From: Desulfobacterales bacterium | GTDB taxonomy: Bacteria; Desulfobacterota; Desulfobacteria; Desulfobacterales; SURF-7 | Direction of reading: 5' to 3' | Assembly (NCBI GenBank): GCA_018693105.1 | Contig: JABHLN010000018.1 | Location: 1 to 40,563, forward strand | DNA length: 40,563 bases | In this document: positions 34,092 through 40,563 of the stretch, piece after piece | Position numbering within the stretch: the first letter of the stretch is position 1 | How the letters are laid out: each line of letters begins with the position of its first letter | Notes under the pieces: model-generated | What the model saw: the letters and a program-made list of their open reading frames with translations, nothing else | Told to the model about the DNA's origin: nothing | The model's database searches: none | Translations under genes and position numbers: made by a program

Positions 34092-35063
34092 ATGATCATC
34101 CAAGACGCAATTGAAGTCCTGAAAATTGAAGCCGACGCAATACTTAAACTCATTGACCGAATCGACGGTAATTTTACAAAAATGGTCGAGATGATTTACA
34201 ACTCTGACGGCCGTGTAATTATTGGGGGCATCGGCAAGTCAGGTATAATAGGCCAGAAAATTGTTGCTACCCTTAACAGTACCGGCTCAAGATCAATATT
34301 TCTTCATCCGGTTGAAGCAATGCATGGTGACCTTGGAATTGTATGTAAAAATGATATATTCCTTGCCCTTTCAAATAGCGGGGAAACGGATGAAATAAAC
34401 ATACTTGTTCCGGCCATAAAGGAAATTGGGTGTCCTGTTATAGCATTTACCGGAAATATCGAATCCTCACTTGCAAAAAGCAGTGATATTGTAATAGATG
34501 TAAGCGTTGACAAAGAAGCTTGCCCGCTAGGACTTGCCCCGACAGCAAGCACGACAGCAGTGTTGGCAATGGGTGATGCCCTTGCTGTTGCCCTGATTAA
34601 TAAGAAAAAGTTTAAATCAAGCGATTTTAAAAAAATTCATCCCGGGGGTCTACTTGGCCAGAGGCTTTCATCAAAGGTAACGGAAATAATGTTACCGGAA
34701 GATTCAGTTCCGTGGGTTTCTAATAATTCATCATTCCAGGAAGCTATTGAAATAATGAACCGGTTTGAGCTTGGAGTGACACTTATTCTCGATTCAGAGA
34801 AAAATCTTAAGGGAATAATTACTGATGGAGATATTCGACGTCTTGTTGCAGAGAAAAAAGTATTAGATAGCCTCTCGACTGAAGATGTAATGACAAAAGG
34901 CCCTCTGACAGTCGCAAGTAACATGCCTGTTTATGACGCGCTGAATATTATGGAACAGCACCAGATAACTGTACTTCCGGTAATAAACAAACGAGGACAG
35001 GTTAAAGGAATCATTCACCTTCACGATATCCTCGGAAAGGGTGCATTCAAATTCAACGGTTAA
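34092..35063 (+). CDS. kdsD: Arabinose-5-phosphate isomerase (KpsF/GutQ/KdsD family)
   Basis: 323 residues. The N-terminal SIS domain has 'RVIIGGIGKSGIIGQKIVATL', 'LHPVEAMHGDLGIV' with the His of the active site, and 'LALSNSGETDEI'. 'GLAPTASTTAVLAMGDALAVAL' and 'HPGGLLGQRL' are also invariant. Two CBS domains fill residues about 205-320. It isomerises ribulose-5-phosphate to arabinose-5-phosphate, the first step of Kdo synthesis for LPS. With waaA further along this supports a Gram-negative outer membrane. A family 1 repeat begins nine bases after the stop. Confidence 0.94.
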   Translation: MIIQDAIEVLKIEADAILKLIDRIDGNFTKMVEMIYNSDGRVIIGGIGKSGIIGQKIVATLNSTGSRSIFLHPVEAMHGDLGIVCKNDIFLALSNSGETDEINILVPAIKEIGCPVIAFTGNIESSLAKSSDIVIDVSVDKEACPLGLAPTASTTAVLAMGDALAVALINKKKFKSSDFKKIHPGGLLGQRLSSKVTEIMLPEDSVPWVSNNSSFQEAIEIMNRFELGVTLILDSEKNLKGIITDGDIRRLVAEKKVLDSLSTEDVMTKGPLTVASNMPVYDALNIMEQHQITVLPVINKRGQVKGIIHLHDILGKGAFKFNG

Positions 35064-35072
35064 TTATACTTT

Positions 35073-35199
35073 GATGGCGTCGTAAAAAGTCTCCATCTAC
35101 TGCGTTATAGCTGTTGATCAGAGGTTCGACATACTACATGTATGCCTTGTATATGAAGCTTTTTACTTAGCCATCGGTTATGCTTTTTACGAGTCCATC
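35073..35199 (+). repeat. Family 1 terminal-inverted-repeat element, shorter copy (127 bp)
   Basis: Begins GATGGCGTCGTAAAAAG and ends CTTTTTACGAGTCCATC, its near-complement. It lacks the inner segment present in the copies at 5813 and 31520 (about 25 bp including CACGCATAGCCAAAC). It lies between kdsD and the phosphofructokinase gene. Confidence 0.87.
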
Positions 35200-35298
35200 A
35201 TACTTTGAATATCTAAATATCTATATCTAATAGATACAGCCTGATATACGAAGAAGGATATATGTAAAAGACTTATATTTCATTACTGAGGGGGTATT

Positions 35299-36618
35299 AT
35301 GATAGATACTTCTATTGACACGACAGTACTAACACTCGGCGAAGCAAAAATAACATCACCAATTCAAACAAGAGAGATAGACAAACACCATTTTATATCT
35401 GATGATGATAAAGTTCTTATATATATTAAAAGCAAGATAATTAAAGAATTTAATGAAGAAAAAGTCCCTATACCCGCCTTCGAGCTCGCAGGTCCGAGGA
35501 GTAAAATATACTTTGATCCAAGCAAGGTAAGATGTGCTATTGCAACATGCGGCGGACTTTGCCCGGGTCTCAACGATATCATACGCTCTATAGTGCTGGA
35601 ACTTTATCACGGTTATGGTGTAAGGAATATCTATGGTATAAAATATGGTCTTCAGGGTTTTATACCCAAGTATGGTCATGATGTTGTTGATATGACACCG
35701 GATATGGTCGTCAATATTCTCGATATGGGGGGGACGATCTTAGGTTCTTCAAGAGGACCACAGGAAATAGAAGAAATAATCGACTCACTTGAAAGAATGA
35801 ATATCGGTATCCTTTTTATGATAGGCGGTGATGGAACCCTTATGGCCGCAACTAAAATTGCCGGCGCCATAGATGAGCGAGGTCTTAAAACAAGCATTAT
35901 CGGAATCCCCAAAACTATTGATAATGACATATATTTTATTGCAAAATCCTTCGGCTTTGACACTGCCGTGGAAGTGGCAACAAGTGCAATAAAAGGTGCC
36001 CATAATGAGGCTGAAGGATACCCCAACGGTATAGGACTAATAAAACTGATGGGCAGGCATTCGGGTTATATAGCTTCAACAGCTGTCCTGGCACAACAGG
36101 ACGTTAACTTTGTACTTATCCCTGAAATAGATTTTGACATTGAAGGACCTGAAGGGTTTCTTGCCGAACTTGAAAAAAGACTTAGAGATAGAAAACATTC
36201 CGTGATTGTTGTTGCCGAGGGAGCAGGTCAGAAATACTTCGAAGGTAAAGATGATGAATGGGATGCATCAGGAAATTTGAAGCTGAAAGACATCGGAGTG
36301 TATCTTAAAGAAAGAATTGCAGACCATTTTAATAAAAAAAATATTGAAATATCGCTCAAGTACATTGACCCAAGTTATATGATTAGAAGCCTTCCTGCAA
36401 ATGCTAATGACAGCGTATTCTGCGGATTCCTGGGGCGTGATGCAGTCCATGCCGGAATGGCAGGTAAAACAAAGATACTTATAGGCCACTGGAACAACCA
36501 TTTCGTTCATGTCCCCATGGAACTATCAGCAGGCAAGCGCAAAAATGTTACTCCTGACGGAAAACTGTGGAGAACAGTACTTGAATCAACCGGTCAGGGG
36601 CATCTAAAAAACGATTAG
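35299..36618 (+). CDS. 6-phosphofructokinase, TP0108-type
   Basis: 439 residues, longer than the classical 320-residue PfkA. The N-terminal 80 residues are an extension. 'TCGGLCPGLNDIIRSIV' is the nucleotide loop, and 'GGDGTLMAA' (176-184) has Gly179 where PPi-dependent enzymes have Asp. 'IPKTIDNDI' has Lys205 where classical ATP enzymes have Gly, plus catalytic Asp208. The Gly/Lys pairing is that of plant, trypanosome and TP0108-type enzymes, most of which I recall as ATP-dependent. It phosphorylates fructose-6-phosphate. GGGGG seven bases upstream supports the ATG. Its TAG stop is at the edge of the family 3 repeat. Confidence 0.9.
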   Translation: MIDTSIDTTVLTLGEAKITSPIQTREIDKHHFISDDDKVLIYIKSKIIKEFNEEKVPIPAFELAGPRSKIYFDPSKVRCAIATCGGLCPGLNDIIRSIVLELYHGYGVRNIYGIKYGLQGFIPKYGHDVVDMTPDMVVNILDMGGTILGSSRGPQEIEEIIDSLERMNIGILFMIGGDGTLMAATKIAGAIDERGLKTSIIGIPKTIDNDIYFIAKSFGFDTAVEVATSAIKGAHNEAEGYPNGIGLIKLMGRHSGYIASTAVLAQQDVNFVLIPEIDFDIEGPEGFLAELEKRLRDRKHSVIVVAEGAGQKYFEGKDDEWDASGNLKLKDIGVYLKERIADHFNKKNIEISLKYIDPSYMIRSLPANANDSVFCGFLGRDAVHAGMAGKTKILIGHWNNHFVHVPMELSAGKRKNVTPDGKLWRTVLESTGQGHLKND

Positions 36619-36753
36619 AAGCTATCTCAAAAAAAGGTTAGGGTTCCTGGCAAGGCACAAAGTGGCGAGAAAGCGGAGCCGCTGTAGTATGTGAGCATTT
36701 AGAGCCGCTTTGTAACGCCGCCAGGGTACTTGGATTTATTTTGAGAGCTTCTA
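36616..36753. repeat. Family 3 terminal-inverted-repeat element between convergent genes
   Basis: Ends TAGAAGCTATCTCAAAA (36616) and TTTTGAGAGCTTCTA (36739-36753) are imperfect inverted repeats. Inside, CAAAGTGGC pairs with GCCGCTTTG and CCTGGC with GCCAGG, so the element can fold end to end and might act as a terminator. Its first three bases are the phosphofructokinase stop codon. The waaA stop lies immediately beyond its other end. Confidence 0.8.
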
Positions 36754-38043
36754 CTACAGGTGTTTGCATATAACAGCAGTATGTTTGCCTGCGGCACCTT
36801 TATTTGACATTACAGCCCTTCTTGCTAAGTCCCCTATACTATCAGCCTCTTTTTTATTTAAAAGATAATACCTGACTTTTTCAGTAAGGTCATGCCCATT
36901 TTCGACCTGAATCCCGCCCTTAAACTGTTCAAGAAGATCTTTTGCTCCAAGGAAATCATCCATATAAGGGCCATAAATTACAGGTTTGCCCCATACTGCT
37001 GCTTCAAGTACGTTCTGGCCTCCAAGCGGTACAAGGCTTCCACCACAAAATGCGATGGTAGCTATGCTGTACAAATCCTGAAGTTCACCGATTGTATTAA
37101 CAATAACTACAGGCGATTTTCTCTCTGCTACTTTGAGTTCAGTGAAAAGCTGGCATTGACACCCATACTCCCTGACAATTGTTTCTACTTGATGAGTTCT
37201 TTCTATATGCCTTGGAGCGATCACAAGAATTGTATCAGGAAAATCCTTAAGAACCTCCATATATGTATCAAGTATTATTTTCTCTTCACCTTTTCTTGTA
37301 CTACCTGCTACAAAAACGGTTTCTCCGCCTTTTAAATTAAAAATACCCTTCATTTTCAGATTAATTTCAGGAATTGTCTGGCGAACAAGAAGATCATATT
37401 TGGCATTTCCGTTCACTTCAACTCTTTCAAGAGGGGCTCCGATTTTCCGGATTCGCTCGGCATCTTCCTTTCCAATCATGCTGAATGCATCGATACAACT
37501 TAAAGTATATTTCATTAATTGTTTAATTAATATGTATTTTCTTATTGAACGAACCGAAATCCTGCCATTAACTATCATAGTTCTGATGCCCATTTTATGT
37601 GCCTGAACCAGCCAGTTCGGCCAGATTTCAGTTTCAATACATACCAGTATATCAGGTTTAAATGCCGATAGCGATTTTCTAACAGATAAAATAAAATCAA
37701 CAGGCGCATAGACAAAAGTAACATTTCCTTTAAAACTTTTAATGGATAGTTCATGCCCTGCAGTTGTTGTTGTTGAAACGATTATTTCACATTCAGGAAG
37801 TTGACTGTTTATTGATTCAATAATGGCGCCTGCAACCTTTACTTCTCCTACCGAAGCAGCATGTAGCCATATCCTGGGTACCCCTGAAATCGATGCTGCA
37901 GGCACATTTATATATATCCCCAGCCGTTGCAGAAGTCCTTTTCTGTGCTTACCGGTAATTAATGAGTAAAGAAGAAAAAAAGGGAACAATAATAGAAAAA
38001 GGATCGATCCGGTAAAAACATATAATAGGTAAGGAATATTCAT
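36754..38043 (-). CDS. waaA: 3-deoxy-D-manno-octulosonic acid transferase (Kdo transferase)
   Basis: 429 residues, the usual KdtA/WaaA size. An N-terminal membrane anchor (residues 5-28) is followed by 'GLLQRLG' and 'IWLHAASVGEVK', in which Glu67 is the catalytic base. 'FVYAPVDF' and 'VCIETEIWPNWL' are conserved in the N-terminal GT-B half. 'VFVAGSTRKGEEKIIL' and 'FCGGSLVPLGGQNVLEAAVWGKPV' form the CMP-Kdo binding half. It transfers Kdo to lipid A. The membrane-bound enzyme works downstream of KdsD, encoded nearby. The ATG is 18 bp after the stop of the lipoprotein gene, so the two are likely co-transcribed. Confidence 0.95.
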   Translation of the reverse strand: MNIPYLLYVFTGSILFLLLFPFFLLYSLITGKHRKGLLQRLGIYINVPAASISGVPRIWLHAASVGEVKVAGAIIESINSQLPECEIIVSTTTTAGHELSIKSFKGNVTFVYAPVDFILSVRKSLSAFKPDILVCIETEIWPNWLVQAHKMGIRTMIVNGRISVRSIRKYILIKQLMKYTLSCIDAFSMIGKEDAERIRKIGAPLERVEVNGNAKYDLLVRQTIPEINLKMKGIFNLKGGETVFVAGSTRKGEEKIILDTYMEVLKDFPDTILVIAPRHIERTHQVETIVREYGCQCQLFTELKVAERKSPVVIVNTIGELQDLYSIATIAFCGGSLVPLGGQNVLEAAVWGKPVIYGPYMDDFLGAKDLLEQFKGGIQVENGHDLTEKVRYYLLNKKEADSIGDLARRAVMSNKGAAGKHTAVICKHL

Positions 38044-38061
38044 TAATAATGTTAATAAGAT

Positions 38062-40239
38062 TTAATTAAGATCCAGTTCAAGAAATTTTTTACCTTTTAT
38101 TTTAAGTAGATACAGCTCCTTTTGCGGGTCTCCTTTTTCGTCAAAGGAGGTATAGCCTGTTACCCCCCAAAAGCCGTTCATATTAATCAGTTCGTCCTTT
38201 ATTGCATTTCTGTATCCTATATCCGAGCGGCTTATCAATTCAAAAAGTATCATTGCAGTATCATAAGCAACCGCTTCAATAAAGCCCGGTTTTTCATCAA
38301 AAGCATATTCAAAGGTTTTAACAAATTCTCTCACCATTTCAAAAGAGCTTTCAGCAAAAAATACTTCCGGTATTATTGCACCCTGGACATGCTGTCTTGC
38401 CATTTCAATCAGCCGGTTCGAATGCCATAAGTTTGTTCCAAGAAGAGTTACATCCTTAACATCATGGAATGCCAGCTGGGGAAGGATAAGCCCGACCTTT
38501 TCAGGACCGTCAGGTATAAATACAGCATCAAAATCTACTATCGCCTCAGGCTCTTCATCTACTTCTGCATCCTCACCTTCCTCATTTTCGGATTCTGAAA
38601 AAACTATGCTTATTTCATCCTGGTTTAGATATATAATCCTGTGTAAACCTGATATTAAATCAACCCCTTTTATCTCAATATCAACGGTAAATTCATCATC
38701 CAATTTTTCCCCGATCTGGTTTTCGTCTTCTAATTTTTTGTCATCAGATTTTTCATAGCCCACCTGTTTACGAATACTATCAGCAATCCTGGCATCAATA
38801 TGCAGGTTATATGTCTCCTTAATATAAACTGTTATCGCATTATTCATTTCACCGGCTTTTTTCAAGTCTTCAGGAATTTCATAATAAAGCCCGGCTAACT
38901 TTTTTATTTGGTCAGCAAAATCTCCACCCCCATGGGCATCATAAGATTCAACCCCAACAATCTCACCACCGTATGATAGGACCTCATCCCAGAACGTATT
39001 CATAAATGTAATTCCGTATTTTTCATCCGGATAAAGAACGGCAAATCTTTTCAGACCAAGTTTTTCAGTAGCATAAGATACAATTTTTTTAACCTGCATC
39101 TCTGTAGTAAGAAAATTTCTAAAAACAAAATCTCCGATTTCATTTATATTTTCTTTCCCGGAAAGTGATATTACCGGTATGCCCTTCTCCTGAGCTTTAG
39201 TAGCTATTGTTTCTACTGTGCCAAGTCCGATCATCGCAGCAACATTCTCATCGGCAAGCTCCTGTACTGCAAGTGCTGCTTTTTCGTCATTTGATTCGGT
39301 ATCTTTCAATATAACATTTATTGGCGTTATACTTTCCTGAGATGTAAATCTGTTGACAGCAAGCATTATTCCCCGTTCAGCCTTACGTCCATAAATACCG
39401 TTTTCACCGCTTATAGGAAGAAGGCAGCCTATAGAATAACGATTATATTGTGATTGGAAATTTATCTCCTCTATAAGGTTCTGCGCACTATAAAATTTTT
39501 CGTGACCGGGATATTTTGTAAGCAATATTGAGAGCGCTTTTTTGGCGTCATCATATTTCCTTTCATTAAATTTACTAAGTCCCTGCTGATATAAAAGGGA
39601 ACCTTTCAAAGTATCATTGTCCAAACGTTCATAAAGAGCCACAATCTCAGTTGGCGAAAGAAAGGCAGCAGCCGTTTCAATTTTTAAAATCAGTTCTTTT
39701 CTTTCGATTTCTGTTGCACTTCTATACGCCTTTGAATATGAAAAAACAGCGTCCGGAGGCAACTCCCCGGCAAGGTACGCATCACCGATAATTGTATGTT
39801 TCCTCACAATATACGAACCGTATAATCTGTCGTCACTGATCATCCCAGCCTGTTCAATAACATCGTCAAACCTGCCTTCATCATAGTAGGTAGCAAGTAT
39901 GTTTAAAGTACATTCCGGTACAAAAAGGCTGTCAGGATATTCATTGATCAGCCGTTTGTATGACCGACGAGCATTTTCATAATTATTGCCAACGGAATAT
40001 ATCGCTCCAATTTTCATAAGTGCAGCAGGAGCAAGCGGAGTTTTCGGATATATTGCAAGGTAGTCGTTATACAGTATAAATGCCTGGTCGTATTTTTTTG
40101 AGTAAAATTCTTTTTCTGCTCTGGCAAAAAATCTGTCTTCAGGGCCGTTTTTTATCGCGATCCCTTGAATGGCTTTGTTTTGCATGCATGAACATAAGGA
40201 AACCATAACAAGCAAAATCATAATGAAACTTTTTAACAA
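38062..40239 (-). CDS. Lipoprotein with TPR and periplasmic-binding (LpoA/amino-acid-binding-like) domains
   Basis: 725 residues from the TTG at 40239, which gives 'LKSFIMILLVMVSLCSC', a lipoprotein signal with lipobox LCSC. The ATG at 40221 is the alternative but leaves no basic n-region. Residues about 35-260 are TPR-like ('AEKEFYSKKYDQAFILYNDYLA', in parts 'AEKEFYSKKYDQAF' and 'ILYNDYLAIYP'). From about 295 a Leu/Ile/Val-binding-type fold starts ('YSIGCLLPISGENGIYGRKA'). This is the layout of penicillin-binding-protein activators such as LpoA. An acidic insertion ('SENEEGEDAEVDEEPEA', plus 'KSDDKKLEDENQIGEKLDDE') breaks the second lobe. The open frame continues upstream to 40482, but that part is repeat-derived. 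Confidence 0.82.
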   Translation of the reverse strand: MLKSFIMILLVMVSLCSCMQNKAIQGIAIKNGPEDRFFARAEKEFYSKKYDQAFILYNDYLAIYPKTPLAPAALMKIGAIYSVGNNYENARRSYKRLINEYPDSLFVPECTLNILATYYDEGRFDDVIEQAGMISDDRLYGSYIVRKHTIIGDAYLAGELPPDAVFSYSKAYRSATEIERKELILKIETAAAFLSPTEIVALYERLDNDTLKGSLLYQQGLSKFNERKYDDAKKALSILLTKYPGHEKFYSAQNLIEEINFQSQYNRYSIGCLLPISGENGIYGRKAERGIMLAVNRFTSQESITPINVILKDTESNDEKAALAVQELADENVAAMIGLGTVETIATKAQEKGIPVISLSGKENINEIGDFVFRNFLTTEMQVKKIVSYATEKLGLKRFAVLYPDEKYGITFMNTFWDEVLSYGGEIVGVESYDAHGGGDFADQIKKLAGLYYEIPEDLKKAGEMNNAITVYIKETYNLHIDARIADSIRKQVGYEKSDDKKLEDENQIGEKLDDEFTVDIEIKGVDLISGLHRIIYLNQDEISIVFSESENEEGEDAEVDEEPEAIVDFDAVFIPDGPEKVGLILPQLAFHDVKDVTLLGTNLWHSNRLIEMARQHVQGAIIPEVFFAESSFEMVREFVKTFEYAFDEKPGFIEAVAYDTAMILFELISRSDIGYRNAIKDELINMNGFWGVTGYTSFDEKGDPQKELYLLKIKGKKFLELDLN

Positions 40240-40390
40240 TGTTGATTTTTTTTCAAGTTCATAAAATGCAAAATTTCTAACCGGATGAAAACATTGAGTC
40301 GCTATGGGGTAACTCTTTATCGCTTCACTTTGTGAAAAATTTGAGTTTAACGAAGACATTCGACAAAAATTGGTGTTTTTCAAAGGTCTC
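40240..40390 (-). repeat. Family 2 element with an internal insertion
   Basis: Landmarks TTTCAAGTTCATAAAATG, ACATTGAGT, TTTGAGTTTAACGAAGACAT and terminal CAAAGGTCTC (40381-40390) match the copy at 27925 in the same order. About 40 bp between ACATTGAGT and the next block (CGCTATGGGGTAACTC...) are extra. The left end is decayed, merging into the lipoprotein start region. Confidence 0.72.
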
Positions 40391-40452
40391 ATAATAAGAA
40401 AGTTTGATTTCATGTTCACTATCCGGTTAGGTAGTGTCCATCCAGAAATGGC

Positions 40453-40563
40453 CTTTTTGCCCAATATCTTCGTTATGCTCAAAAAATAATCCTCGGAATA
40501 TCAAACATATGCCTGTGGTTATTTTTTTCGCATGCCTTGATCTTGAACAAAAATCCTCATTTC
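40453..40563 (+). repeat. Family 2 element, opposite orientation, cut by the window end
   Basis: ATATCTTCGTTATGCTCAAA, AATCCTCGGAATATC, TGTGGTTA and TTGATCTTGAACAAAAATCC match in order the reverse complement of 27925-28066. It therefore faces the neighbouring copy at 40240-40390 head-on. Confidence 0.75.

Noticed and set aside
1-40563. CRISPR array, tRNA or rRNA genes, transposase or phage genes
   Set aside because: No regularly spaced direct repeats, no cloverleaf or rRNA-like sequence, and no protein resembling a transposase, integrase or phage component was recognised. The dispersed repeats have inverted ends and irregular spacing.

Overview
The window (about 40.6 kb, AT-rich, roughly 37% GC by eye) reads like the chromosome of an anaerobic Gram-negative bacterium, most likely a Desulfobacterota/Desulfobacterales-type organism. 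The reasons are the Kdo/LPS genes (arabinose-5-phosphate isomerase, WaaA), many Fe-S and flavin proteins (two ferredoxin-tailed aldo/keto reductases, an EFR1-type flavodoxin-ferredoxin, an FMN reductase), a PxxKW cysteine-rich protein, a TP0108-type phosphofructokinase, and short terminal-inverted-repeat elements of a kind I associate with that group. The taxonomic call is inference. No rRNA, tRNA, CRISPR array, transposase or phage gene was seen.

Layout. 1-3.1 kb: tail of a gene, a zinc-ribbon/PH membrane protein, a B12-type radical SAM protein and a SnoaL-like protein. 3.3-7.5 kb: a hybrid PAS histidine kinase divergent from a REC-DUF4388-PilZ-like response regulator. 7.6-9.2 kb: geranylgeranyl-reductase-type flavoprotein and hotdog thioesterase. 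9.4-11.3 kb: FMN reductase and aldo/keto reductase. 11.7-17.4 kb: a secreted protein of about 1905 residues with a C-terminal gingipain-like C25 peptidase domain. 18.4-19.6 kb: a second aldo/keto reductase. 19.7-22.4 kb (minus strand): EFR1 ferredoxin, the MerB-like gene, and a four-helix membrane protein. 22.6-29.6 kb (plus strand): a tight run of DUF885 peptidase, ATP-grasp protein, methyltransferase, HTH/Zn-ribbon regulator, PatB-type C-S lyase, pterin-dependent methyltransferase and TruA. 29.7-33.8 kb (minus): ClC channel, aminotransferase, PxxKW protein. 34.1-40.5 kb: KdsD, phosphofructokinase, WaaA and a lipoprotein with TPR plus periplasmic-binding domains.

Main discovery. At 20664-21416 (minus strand) what looks like two broken ORFs is one continuous reading frame of 250 codons with two in-frame UGA codons. 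The product resembles organomercurial lyase (MerB). The two UGAs fall exactly at the positions of the two catalytic cysteines of MerB (Cys96 and Cys159 of the classical enzyme). Each UGA is followed, after 17 and 19 nt, by a hairpin whose apical loop is GGUCU or GGUC, the hallmark of the bacterial SECIS element. I therefore read it as a double-selenocysteine MerB-like selenoprotein (Sec92, Sec157), with Glu95 at the place of the catalytic Asp99 and Cys114 at the place of Cys117. I do not recall such a protein being described.

A second theme is short non-autonomous repeats. Three families with terminal inverted repeats occur (family 1: 5813, 10054, 31520, 35073; family 2: 20441, 27925, 33334, 40240, 40453; family 3: 36616). 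Several abut genes closely enough to supply stop codons or to alter a start region.
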